Source: Azospirillum baldaniorum (GTDB lineage: Bacteria > Pseudomonadota > Alphaproteobacteria > Azospirillales > Azospirillaceae). From it: a DNA stretch of 64,000 nucleotides. Within the stretch, counting starts at the first letter, position 1. Each line of letters begins with the position of its first letter. Below, in pieces: positions 33,308 through 41,045 of this stretch. Position numbers and translations under genes: made by a program. The notes beneath the pieces were generated by a model, which was given only the letters and a program-made list of their open reading frames with translations, searched no databases and was not told where the DNA came from. Where the stretch lies: positions 1,326,001 to 1,390,000 of the forward strand of contig NZ_CP022254.1 of assembly GCF_003119195.2 (NCBI RefSeq), given 5' to 3'.

Positions 33308-35232
33308 AGCGACAGCCGCAGCCCGAGATACCCGGCCCGTCCCGGCGCGCCGTAGGTCCAGACCTCCTGATACCGGCGGTCGAACAGGTTCTCCACGCGC
33401 CCGAAGAGTTCGACTCCTTCGGACAGCGCGTAGGAGCCGGCCATGTTGACCAGCGTGTAGGGCGCGAGATTCACGACCTGCCGGTTGTAGAAGGGATCGT
33501 AGGCCCAGTCGCTGGACCGCCCGTTGTAGACGACGCCGAGGTTGGCGTTCGCCCGGTCCTCCAGGAAGCGGTGGTTGACGGTCAGGCTGGCGAGCTGCTT
33601 GGGCCGGCGCACCAGTTCCACCCCCGTGGAATCCTCGCCGTCGGTCCAGGTGTAGGAACCGCGGATGGTCAGCCGGTCGACCGGCTCCACCGACAGGCCA
33701 AGTTCGAAGCCGCGGATGTGGGACTCGCCCGGCATGTTGACGGAGGTCCGCCCGGTGCCGGTGATGAGGTCGCGGATGCGCTGGTCGAACCACGTGCCGT
33801 CCACGGAGGCCCGCGTGCCCCACAGCGCCTGATCGAAGCCGGCGTCCCAGCCGCGCGCCCGTTCCGGCTTCAGGTTCGGGTTGCCGGCGTAGGTGGCGGT
33901 GTAGCCGTACAGCTCGAACAGGGTCGGATTCTTGACGCCGGTGCCGTAGGAGGCGCGCAGCTTCGTCCCGCTCTCTTCGATCAGATAGGCCGCCGTGGTG
34001 CGCCATGTGGTGGCGTCGCGGAACAGGTCGTTCGCGTCGTGGCGGACGCTGCCGGTCAGGGTCAGCCGGTCGAACAGCCCCAGCTTGTACTGGCCCACCA
34101 GCCCGGTGGAGCCGATGGAGCGGTCGAAGCTGGAGAAGCTGCTGCGGCTGATCGCCTTGTCCTCCTCATGCTCCACGGCGGCGGTCAGCACATGGTCGGC
34201 GGGGCCGCTGTTCAGAGCGAGGTTGGTCTGATAGTCGGCCTTGGTCTTGCGCCCGTCGTAGCGGCTGGTCACCGTCTTGGCGTCGTCGCGGTAGTCGCGC
34301 TGCTGGCGGCCATGGGTCAGGCCGACGATGTGCTCCCACTTTCCGTCGAGAAGGGCGATCTTGCCCTGGAGGCGCCCGAAATACTGCTCTCCGGCGGTGC
34401 TGGTCCCGTCATCGACGGCGCCGCGCCCGCCGACGAAGCCGTCGGTGTCGGTGCGGAAGCGGGTGTAGCGGCCGGTCACCGCGATCTCGCTGTGCTCGGT
34501 CGGGCGGACGGCGGCGTTTCCGGTCAGCGTGCCGTTGCGGTAGCCGTCCTTCTCCGGGTTGCCGAGCCGCTTGTCGGCGACCGACACACCGTCGCTGGTG
34601 ACGCCCTGGCCGCTGAGGAACAGGTCGTAACGGTCGGTCCCGGTGCCGAAGGAGGCCCGCCCGGCGGCGGTGCCGAAGGACCCGCCCTCGACGGCGGCGC
34701 CGAACCGGGGGGCGCCGGCGCCGCGGCGGGTCACGATGTTGACGACGCCGCCGACCGCGTCGGAGCCGTAAAGCGCGCTCTGCGGGCCGCGCAGCACCTC
34801 GACGCGTTCCACGTCGCCGGCCAGCAGGTTGGCGAAATCATATTCGGAACCGGCGGCGGGATCGTTCACCTCGATCCCGTCGATCAGGACGAGCGTCTGG
34901 TTGCCCTCCGACCCGCGGATGCGGAGCTGGGTCAGGGTGCCCATAGGGCCGGTGCGGTTGACGGCGACGCCGGGCACCGCGCGCAGCGCGTCGGACAGCA
35001 GCTGGGTCTGGCGCTGCTCCAGTTCCTCGCGGGTGATGACGGTCAGGGCGCTGCCGGTTTCCTCGGCGGCGGTGGGGACGCGGTTGGCGGTCACCGAGAC
35101 CGGCGGAAGCGTCGTGATGGTGGTGGAATCGGCGAAGGCCGACGTGGGGAGGGCCGACACGGGAAGGGCAAGGCTTCCCAGAAGGGCGGCGAAGGACGCC
35201 GTCCGGTGAAGGCGGGGAACGCGGACACTCAT
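33304..35232 (-). CDS. btuB: BtuB-like TonB-dependent cobalamin receptor
   Basis: The 642-residue receptor has a signal peptide ending near SAFAD and a Ton-box-like PPVSVTANR. Its plug contains LRAVPGVAVNRTGPMGTLTQLRIRGSEGNQTLVLIDG, followed by VLRGPQSALYGSDAVGGVVNIVTRRG. The 22-strand barrel closes with YLGLRLSL. Size and plug fit BtuB. A cobalamin riboswitch precedes it and btuFCD follow with overlaps, which settles the substrate class. GAGG precedes the ATG. Confidence 0.93.
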   Translation of the reverse strand: MSVRVPRLHRTASFAALLGSLALPVSALPTSAFADSTTITTLPPVSVTANRVPTAAEETGSALTVITREELEQRQTQLLSDALRAVPGVAVNRTGPMGTLTQLRIRGSEGNQTLVLIDGIEVNDPAAGSEYDFANLLAGDVERVEVLRGPQSALYGSDAVGGVVNIVTRRGAGAPRFGAAVEGGSFGTAAGRASFGTGTDRYDLFLSGQGVTSDGVSVADKRLGNPEKDGYRNGTLTGNAAVRPTEHSEIAVTGRYTRFRTDTDGFVGGRGAVDDGTSTAGEQYFGRLQGKIALLDGKWEHIVGLTHGRQQRDYRDDAKTVTSRYDGRKTKADYQTNLALNSGPADHVLTAAVEHEEDKAISRSSFSSFDRSIGSTGLVGQYKLGLFDRLTLTGSVRHDANDLFRDATTWRTTAAYLIEESGTKLRASYGTGVKNPTLFELYGYTATYAGNPNLKPERARGWDAGFDQALWGTRASVDGTWFDQRIRDLITGTGRTSVNMPGESHIRGFELGLSVEPVDRLTIRGSYTWTDGEDSTGVELVRRPKQLASLTVNHRFLEDRANANLGVVYNGRSSDWAYDPFYNRQVVNLAPYTLVNMAGSYALSEGVELFGRVENLFDRRYQEVWTYGAPGRAGYLGLRLSL

Positions 35233-35362
35233 TGAGACCTCGGGCGGGACGCCGGTGGCACGTCACCGCGAACGAAGTCCCCCCGGACGCTCCGCGAACG
35301 GACTCCCGGTTCGACGACCTTCGGTGCACCCCGCCCGAACGTGTTCGCGTGTGACCACGACT

Positions 35363-35540
35363 GACGGCAGGTCTCCTGGCTCGCGGGTTATCGTCTGCCC
35401 ATCGCCTTCCCAGGATCACGATCCCAGTGGCATTCCGATGGACGACTCGCCGCTTACAGTTGCGGGGGCAGCCTCGGCGTAGAACCCCCGCACGGCCAAT
35501 CGCCGCGGGGTCCGCACCGTGTTCCCATTTTCAGCCCTTT
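35363..35540 (-). ncRNA. Cobalamin riboswitch
   Basis: On the minus strand the conserved cobalamin-aptamer blocks occur in order: GGGAACACGGTG, GGCTGCCCCCGCAACTGTAA followed by GCGG, GCCACTGG, CCTGGGAAGGCG, and finally the B12 box AGCCAGGAGACCTGCC at 35366-35381. The btuB start lies 130 bases downstream. That leader contains CGTTCGCGG twice and could hide the ribosome binding site when cobalamin is bound. The rest of the gap 35541-35620 shows nothing else. Confidence 0.95.
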
Positions 35541-35621
35541 CGGGCAACCGTCGGGTGCGAAGCTACGCGGGCGGAACGGCTCCGGTCAAGCCGCAATCCG
35601 CCCATCCTCGCCCGACCGGTG

Positions 35622-36080
35622 TCAGAGCGTGGTTCTCGGCCCGACCGCGGACCCATCCGGCACGGGGGGATTCATCTCCTTGCAATTGCCGACGCAATAG
35701 GTCTGCGCTTCGATCCGGCCGCCGCAGGATTTGTAGCAATCGTTGTAATCGGAGGAGCAGGTGAGGTTGCTGTAGCAGCTGGGGTTCCGGTCGAAATCGC
35801 TGAACGTCTTGATCTTCTTCTTGTCCGCATCCTTGGGCAAGGAACGGAGATAGGCCTGATATTCGCCCTGGGCGCGGGTCGTCGCCTCGGCCCGGCAGGT
35901 CTGAACGGCCAGCTCCTTTGCGGATTGGCAGATTGTCTGTGCCTGCTTGCACTGGGCGACACAGAGCTTTCCCGCCTCGCTGACGGGTGGAAAATAGCTT
36001 GCGACCGTCTCGAAACGCGGGCCGCAACCAGCCAATCCGGCCGCCAGCAGGCAGCCGAGCAAAATGGAACGCCGCATCAT
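35622..36080 (-). CDS. Cysteine-rich lipoprotein of unknown function
   Basis: The 152-residue protein has a lipoprotein signal (MMRRSILLGCLLAAGLAGC; lipobox LAGC). The mature part has ten further cysteines, spaced KLCVAQCKQ, TICQSAKEL, QTCRAE, PSCYSNLTCSSDYNDCYKSC and YCVGNC, so several disulfides in the periplasm are likely. No family is recognised. The second ATG of the MM pair is equally possible. It stands alone between the riboswitch and the terC leader. Envelope location is well supported; function is not. Confidence 0.65.
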   Translation of the reverse strand: MMRRSILLGCLLAAGLAGCGPRFETVASYFPPVSEAGKLCVAQCKQAQTICQSAKELAVQTCRAEATTRAQGEYQAYLRSLPKDADKKKIKTFSDFDRNPSCYSNLTCSSDYNDCYKSCGGRIEAQTYCVGNCKEMNPPVPDGSAVGPRTTL

Positions 36081-36310
36081 TGTGGGTGTCCTGCCGTGAA
36101 TTACCGTCAATCGCTACGAACAACCCACCGGTGCGGAATCATCCATGGGCGACACGGAATTCGCAAAGCCGGCTCCCGGACCGGAACGCCGGCAACCCAT
36201 GGGCGATCAACCGACTGGTGTCGTTGCCTGCGGCCATCGCGCCGATCATGGTCCGGAAAGGACGCGCACCCCTCTTGTCGCCGCGCGGGGGCCTGACTAC
36301 ATGACGGGTG

Positions 36311-36359
36311 AGGTCCGGGCCCCTCTGGCAGCGTCGCCCGGCGCTGTGATGTCGGACTT
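36311..36359 (+). ncRNA. terC-leader RNA element, copy 1
   Basis: Outer stem AGGTCCG/CGGACTT encloses an internal loop with GGCCCCTCTGG on the left and TGATGT on the right. The apical hairpin is CAGCG/CGCTG. The two loop sequences are identical in copy 2 while the apical stem differs in sequence but not in pairing, which supports a real RNA fold. It resembles what would be expected of the 'terC' RNA motif known from comparative genomics; I cannot check the consensus. Confidence 0.6.
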
Positions 36360-36620
36360 CCCATAGAGCCGTCGCTTTGGCGCGGCCTTGCGGAAGCTGG
36401 CCCTATCCTCCCCCCTGGGTCCCGCTCCACCACAAGGTCCACCGCCGGACGACGGTCCCCGACGGGCCTTTGGGAGACATCGGCATGGACCGCAGCGAAC
36501 CAACTTCCTGAACGACCGCCACGCCTCCACGGCAAACGATGGAGGCGGGCGCTCTGGCGCGCCGCGGCAAAGCCGTCGCGCGCGCTTGTCCGTTGACCGC
36601 AGACCTTGCGGTCACGATTC

Positions 36621-36678
36621 CAGTCCGGGCCCCTCTGGCCGATGCGTCCCGCCGTGGCGCATCGGTGATGTCGGACTG
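36621..36678 (+). ncRNA. terC-leader RNA element, copy 2
   Basis: Outer stem CAGTCCG/CGGACTG encloses the same loops, GGCCCCTCTGG and TGATGT. The apical hairpin is a perfect 8-bp stem CCGATGCG/CGCATCGG. It ends 62 bases before the terC start. Compared with copy 1, stems covary and loops are conserved, as for a ligand- or protein-binding RNA. Confidence 0.65.
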
Positions 36679-36740
36679 CTCATGTGACGATCGACGTCTC
36701 CGCTTGCGGGAGCGGAGTGCATGAAGCAAGGGACAGTTCC

Positions 36741-37787
36741 ATGGATCAGATCGTTTTAATGTGGGCCGGCTTCGCCGTCTTCGTTGGCGTGCTTTTGGCC
36801 TTTGATCTTGGTGTATTTTCCAAGAAATCCCATGTGATCTCCGGCCGCGAGGCGCTGATGCGCTGCGCGGCCTATTCCACGCTGGCGATGATTTTCGCCG
36901 CCGGCGTCTTTCATTTCCAAGGGTCGCAGAAGGGGCTGGAGTTCCTGACCGGCTACCTGATCGAATACAGCCTGAGCGTCGACAACATCTTCGTCATCGC
37001 GCTGATCTTCACGCATTTCGCGGTGCCGCCGCAGTACCAGCACCGGGTGCTGTTCTGGGGCATCCTGGGCGCGTTGGTGATGCGCGGCGTGCTGATCGTG
37101 GCGGGTACGGCGCTGATCCAGGAATTCCACTGGATCATCTACATCTTCGGTGCCTTCCTGATCTTCAGCGGCATCAAGATGCTGATGTCGGTGGACGACG
37201 AGCCGGACATGGAGAACAACCGGATCGTCAAATTCGTCCGCTCCCGCTTCCGCATGACCGACGGCTACGAGGGGCAGAAGTTCTTCGTGATGCGCGACGG
37301 CGTGCGGATGATGACGCCGCTGTTCCTCGTGCTGATCCTGATCGAGTTCACCGATCTGGTTTTCGCTGTGGACTCCATCCCGGCGGTCTTCTCGGTGACC
37401 ACCGACCCGTTCATCGTCTGGACCTCCAACGTCTTCGCCATCCTCGGCCTGCGCGCCCTCTACTTCGCGCTGGCCTCGATCATCCACCGCTTCCATTACC
37501 TGAAGTACGGCCTGTCGCTGGTTCTGGTGGTGGTCGGTGCGAAGATGCTGATGATCGACATCTACAAGATGCCGACGGCGGTGGCGCTGGGCATCACGGC
37601 CTTCCTGGTCGGCGGTTCCATCGTCTTCTCGATGCTGAAGACCCGCGCCGATGCGGCTCCGGAAGCCGCGGACGGCGAGGCCCGCCGCTGGTGGGTGCCC
37701 GGCAGTCCGGCGAAGGGTGCCGGCGGTTCCACGCCGGCCTCCTCCAGCGAGACGGCCGCGGTGTCCTCGGACGGCAAGGGTCAGTAA
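36741..37787 (+). CDS. TerC/Alx family integral membrane protein
   Basis: The 348-residue protein has eight to nine membrane helices and the TerC acidic motifs: GYLIEYSLSVDNIFVIALIF and LILIEFTDLVFAVDSIPAVF, where paired Glu/Asp residues probably bind a metal. Relatives include E. coli Alx, a manganese exporter. The last 40 residues are a Pro/Ala/Ser tail. The ATG after GGGACAGTTCC was chosen; the frame is open further upstream through RNA copy 2, which is rejected. Leader RNA elements suggest control after transcription starts, perhaps by metal or pH, as for Alx. Confidence 0.9.
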   Translation: MDQIVLMWAGFAVFVGVLLAFDLGVFSKKSHVISGREALMRCAAYSTLAMIFAAGVFHFQGSQKGLEFLTGYLIEYSLSVDNIFVIALIFTHFAVPPQYQHRVLFWGILGALVMRGVLIVAGTALIQEFHWIIYIFGAFLIFSGIKMLMSVDDEPDMENNRIVKFVRSRFRMTDGYEGQKFFVMRDGVRMMTPLFLVLILIEFTDLVFAVDSIPAVFSVTTDPFIVWTSNVFAILGLRALYFALASIIHRFHYLKYGLSLVLVVVGAKMLMIDIYKMPTAVALGITAFLVGGSIVFSMLKTRADAAPEAADGEARRWWVPGSPAKGAGGSTPASSSETAAVSSDGKGQ

Positions 37788-37818
37788 GGCCTCCGGGCAA
37801 AGGGCATCAGGGAAAAGT

Positions 37819-37851
37819 CGGGGCGTCCGGTCCGGTGGATCGGGCGCCCCG
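37819..37851 (+). terminator. Hairpin downstream of terC
   Basis: GGGGCG-TCCG pairs with CGGG-CGCCCC around a GTCCGGTGGAT-like loop. Only a short TTT follows, so terminator strength is uncertain. Confidence 0.45.
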
Positions 37852-37985
37852 TGCGTTTCCGGGCAAGGGCATCCGCAAAAGTAGTAATACCGGCTGGGCA
37901 GCGACGATGATGTGGATGTGCGGGGCGGATCGCGCCCCGCTTGGCGGTTGACGCCAATCCTTTCCAACCCACGGAAGAGACATCC

Positions 37986-38765
37986 ATGTTTGCCAGCACG
38001 CGGTTTATCGGCACGCAACCGGCCTCCATCGCCCTTTCCGCTCTCCCCGTCCCGTCGGGACCTTTGTCCGGCCTGCTCCAGGCCGCCCGCGACGAACTCG
38101 TCGGTTTGGCGGCCGGCCGGGGAGTGGCGCTCTCCGTCGAGTTCGACATGCCGGCGCTGGTGCGCGTCAACGAGGCGGCGGTGGCCGCGGGCTCCTGGGA
38201 GCCGATGCTTCCGGCGGCCCATCCGGCCTGCCGTTCCCTGACGCCGGCCAACGCCTTCTGGATCTGCGGGAGAGCCCCCTCCGGCGACGTGGTCACCGCC
38301 CAGGCCGGGCTGCTCTACGATTGCACGACGCAGTCCATCGGCGACCGCTTCAACGCCATGACGGTGTTCTACGACGAGCCCGCCGTGCAGGCTCCGGAGG
38401 GCGAATGGTGCACCTGCACGTCCGACACCGCCAACGGCACGCGGGGGCAGGTGGTGTGGACGAACGCGGGATGGACGCGCCCCGATTTCCAGGGCCGCGG
38501 CCTGTTCCCGATTTGCCAGCGGGTGAACAAGCTGGCGGCGTGGCTGCTGTGGTCGCCGACCTGGTTCATCTCGGTCGTCGATCCGGACATCGTCCCGGTC
38601 TGGGCGGAACGGAAGATGGGGCCGCGCCACATCGACGACGAGCCGGCCATCACCTACAACCAGATCGGCCTGAAGACGCTGCCGATGCACCTCGTGCGCT
38701 TCAGCCGCGCGCAGTTCCTGGGCGATCTGGCGCAACTCGCCGCGGACCTCGCCCAGGCGGCCTGA
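37986..38765 (+). CDS. Hypothetical protein, possible GNAT-like fold
   Basis: The 259-residue cytoplasmic protein has a central stretch (QVVWTNAGWTRPDFQGRGLFPICQRVNKLAAWLLW) that resembles the acetyl-CoA loop of GNAT acetyltransferases (Q/RGRG followed by a helix). No complete GNAT motif can be assigned. A long N-terminal half has no recognised features. GGAAGAGACATCC precedes the ATG. It converges with the PAS protein gene. Confidence 0.6.
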   Translation: MFASTRFIGTQPASIALSALPVPSGPLSGLLQAARDELVGLAAGRGVALSVEFDMPALVRVNEAAVAAGSWEPMLPAAHPACRSLTPANAFWICGRAPSGDVVTAQAGLLYDCTTQSIGDRFNAMTVFYDEPAVQAPEGEWCTCTSDTANGTRGQVVWTNAGWTRPDFQGRGLFPICQRVNKLAAWLLWSPTWFISVVDPDIVPVWAERKMGPRHIDDEPAITYNQIGLKTLPMHLVRFSRAQFLGDLAQLAADLAQAA

Positions 38766-38783
38766 AGGACCGGTCCATCCGGC

Positions 38784-39380
38784 TCAGGAATCGATCAGCG
38801 CCAGCAGGGCCTGACGGCGATGGCCCAGTGACCAGCCGAACAGGAGGTGCCGGTAATTGACGGGCGGCCGGGGAAGTCCGGTGATCACCAGATGGTTGTA
38901 CACCGGCTCCCCGCCCTCCACCGCCTCCCGGTATTGCGCGTCGATGGCCTGGGCGTAGGCGCCGTGCACGTCTTCGAGATGGGGCTTGCCGATGTTCTGG
39001 TCGGCCCAGCGGTCGCCGAAGACCCGGCGGGTCGGCTCGCCGATGTAGCGGAAGCACAGCGGTCCGCCGTCCCGCGCCGTCAGGATGACGCAGCGCGGCA
39101 GCAGACCCGTGCTTTTCAGGTCGTCGTGCAGGCCCGGGCCGAAGGTTGGGTGCCGCCTCCACAAGGCGACCATGTCCTGGTGCCAGTCCAGCGCCGTTCG
39201 CAAGGGCTGGCGGTGGATGTCGACCTGGGTCTCCGCCGGTTGCTGGGGCGGCGGGCCGCCGCGGCCGCCGCGCAGGATGTTCACCAAGCCACGGGCAAAC
39301 GGCCAAGCCCCGCGGTGCTTGCCGCTGCGATTCTTCAAGGGAGCGGCCAGTGACGGCGTGATGGGCAAGGCGTCCGTCAC
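38784..39380 (-). CDS. PAS-domain (PAS_5-like) protein
   Basis: The 198-residue protein has a basic, disordered first 55 residues, then a PAS_5-type domain: LHDDLKSTGLLPRCVILTA, GGPLCFRYIGEPTRRVFG, RWADQNIGKPHLEDVHGAY and HLVITGLPRPPVNYRHLLFGW. This single-domain PAS type is abundant in Azospirillum and relatives. The start is GTG, overlapping the upstream stop by four bases (GTGA), so it is coupled to the helical protein. Ligand and partner are unknown. Confidence 0.7.
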   Translation of the reverse strand: MTDALPITPSLAAPLKNRSGKHRGAWPFARGLVNILRGGRGGPPPQQPAETQVDIHRQPLRTALDWHQDMVALWRRHPTFGPGLHDDLKSTGLLPRCVILTARDGGPLCFRYIGEPTRRVFGDRWADQNIGKPHLEDVHGAYAQAIDAQYREAVEGGEPVYNHLVITGLPRPPVNYRHLLFGWSLGHRRQALLALIDS

Positions 39381-40195
39381 TCCCCGACCCCTTTCCTCGG
39401 CGACAGAAACTCCGACGCCATCGCCTGATAGATCCGCCGCGCCGCGTCCAGGGCCACGCTCCCCGCCTTGGCCCCGGCGGCGAGCATCCGCTCGGTCGGC
39501 TTGCTCGGCAGGGCCTTCGGCATCGCCGCCTCGAAGGCGTCGGCCGCGCTGTCGAAGCGGGCGACGGCTTCCCGCAGCGCCATACGCTCCAGGACCGCCA
39601 CGGCATCGTTCAGCAGAGGAGCCACCCTGTCGGCGCGGTTCCCCTGGTCGGCCATCGCGGTGCGGCACGCCCGCAATTTGGCGAGAACACCCTCCAAGCC
39701 TTGCGCAGGGGTCGCCGCCATGGCGTCCAGGGCCTGATGGAGGTCGACATCCCGTGCGCCGTGCCGGGCCTGCGCCATCGTTTGCACATGCCGTTCCAGG
39801 CGGATCAACGCGTGATCGCGGTCAGACGCGGGGAGCGCGGCTGGACCGATGCCCGCATGATCGGCGGCGGATTGAAGCCGGTCGAGGAACAACGCCACGC
39901 CCTCCCCGAGGGCCAGGGCCTTGGTGTCCTCGACGATCCCCTCCTGGCAGAGGGCGTGGGCAAGGCGCGCCTCGCGCGCCGTCGTCAAGGGCAGCTGCCG
40001 GATCATCAGGCTCGACAATTCGCGGATGCCGCCGTTCAGGAGGTCGAAGGCGTGGGGGCCGCTCGGCGGGTTGGCGACGATGTCGGACATCTGCTCCGCG
40101 GCCCGGGTGAACAGAGTGTCGCGCCGATCGAACGCCGTGTTCAGATCAAGAGCGGCGTCCGGCCCGCGGCCGCCGTTCGGTCGTCCAGAGCGCAT
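39377..40195 (-). CDS. Hypothetical helical protein
   Basis: The 272-residue protein is almost wholly alpha-helical and without a signal or membrane segment (AAEQMSDIVANPPSGPHAFDLLNGGIRELSSLMIRQL, then LERHVQTMAQARHGARDVD). The tail (AAGAKAGSVALDAARRIYQAMASEFLSP) is amphipathic. No family recognised. The ATG giving MRSGRPNGG was chosen; the frame extends 39 codons upstream without conserved features. Coupled to the PAS protein gene downstream. Confidence 0.6.
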   Translation of the reverse strand: MRSGRPNGGRGPDAALDLNTAFDRRDTLFTRAAEQMSDIVANPPSGPHAFDLLNGGIRELSSLMIRQLPLTTAREARLAHALCQEGIVEDTKALALGEGVALFLDRLQSAADHAGIGPAALPASDRDHALIRLERHVQTMAQARHGARDVDLHQALDAMAATPAQGLEGVLAKLRACRTAMADQGNRADRVAPLLNDAVAVLERMALREAVARFDSAADAFEAAMPKALPSKPTERMLAAGAKAGSVALDAARRIYQAMASEFLSPRKGVGE

Positions 40196-40496
40196 CCTGC
40201 CTGCCTTTCCGTGATCCTGAAGACGATGGCCCGCCAATTCTGGTCTGTCCGCCGCAGGGCACGCCTCAACGGATGGGCGTGGCAGTATTTCACAATGGGG
40301 AGTTGTCAACAACCCGTGCGATCCATTGTTCGAGATGGGTGCGTTGAATGAATGCGCATCAAAGCTGCGACCGGGATCGTCGGGACCGGTGTGCCGGTCC
40401 GTTGCCTCGCCGCCGACCGAGCATGCCGACGGGGCGTGGACATTTCGTCATCCTGACGATGCTCTCCCCCTTGTTCGGTGCGTCGTCCCCTCCATA
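40196..40496. other. Non-coding divergent region
   Basis: About 300 bases separate the helical-protein gene from the RHH gene. A short dyad CGTCA/TGACG (40446-40458) and the near-palindrome GTTGTCAACAAC are the only structure seen. The operator-like repeats before the RHH gene start at its right end. Confidence 0.4.
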
Positions 40497-40527
40497 TACC
40501 ATCCTAGTGGATGGTGGAAGGATGGTA
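40497..40527. promoter_or_regulatory. Operator-like repeats before the RHH gene
   Basis: TACCATCC (40497-40504) is inverted relative to GGATGGTA (40520-40527), and a further GGATGGTGG lies between them (40509-40517). The array ends five bases before the ATG and covers the ribosome binding site, as expected for autoregulation by a ribbon-helix-helix protein. Confidence 0.55.
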
Positions 40528-40532
40528 GTGGG

Positions 40533-40952
40533 ATGTCTGAAAACGCCCGCGATCAAAAGCCGAAGGCTGGGGACAGCGAGAAGATCACGATCAATCTCGG
40601 CTATGTCGATCTCGGCCACATCGATCTGCTGGTGCAGGAAGGGTTCTACGCGAACCGCACGGACCTCATCCGCACCGCCATCCGCAACCAGATCGACCGC
40701 CATGGCGACGCCTTGCGGCAGGCGGTGACGCGCAAACGCGTCGATCTCGGCCTGCGCCATTACAGCCGCGGTGATCTGGAGGCGGCACGGGATGCCGGGG
40801 AGATGCTCGACATCCGTGTCCTCGGGCTGGCCACGATCGCCCAGGACGTCACCCCGGACCTCGCCCGCGCCACCATCGCTTCGATCGCCGTGCTGGGGGC
40901 GCTGCACGCCAGCAGCGCCGTCAAGGCGGCCCTTGCGGACCGCATGCGCTGA
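40533..40952 (+). CDS. Ribbon-helix-helix (CopG-like) regulator
   Basis: The 139-residue protein begins with a disordered acidic/basic stretch. The RHH unit follows at about 17-60 (KITINLGYVDLGHIDLLVQEGFYANRTDLIRTAIRNQI), with the beta strand, the turn and NRTDLIRTAI as the second helix. The C-terminal 70 residues are helical and probably for dimerisation or sensing. The following gene is a PHA-depolymerase-type hydrolase 93 bases later; regulators of this type often precede such genes. Confidence 0.82.
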   Translation: MSENARDQKPKAGDSEKITINLGYVDLGHIDLLVQEGFYANRTDLIRTAIRNQIDRHGDALRQAVTRKRVDLGLRHYSRGDLEAARDAGEMLDIRVLGLATIAQDVTPDLARATIASIAVLGALHASSAVKAALADRMR

Positions 40953-41045
40953 AGGCGCAAGGCCGCATTTCCGAAAGACGATTTCTGAAAGACGACGGGC
41001 GGGGCTGCCCCGCACGCCCCCGTCCGAGCACAGAAAGCACCCGAC

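Larger units (their letters stand above)
36081..36740 (+). other. Long structured leader region upstream of terC
   Basis: These 660 bases lack a convincing gene. They contain two copies of an RNA element (36311-36359 and 36621-36678) about 310 bases apart. Between the copies lie hairpins CGCCTCCA/TGGAGGCG (36522-36529 with 36540-36547) and a GC-only stem around 36565-36590. The first 230 bases show nothing I can name. Confidence 0.6.

Noticed and set aside
36311..36678. yybP-ykoY manganese riboswitch before terC
   Set aside because: The expected conserved loop sequences of that class could not be found; the repeated element has a different loop pair.
36684..36740. N-terminal extension of TerC from an upstream ATG
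   Set aside because: It adds non-hydrophobic, non-conserved residues directly after RNA copy 2; the ATG at 36741 gives the normal TerC start.
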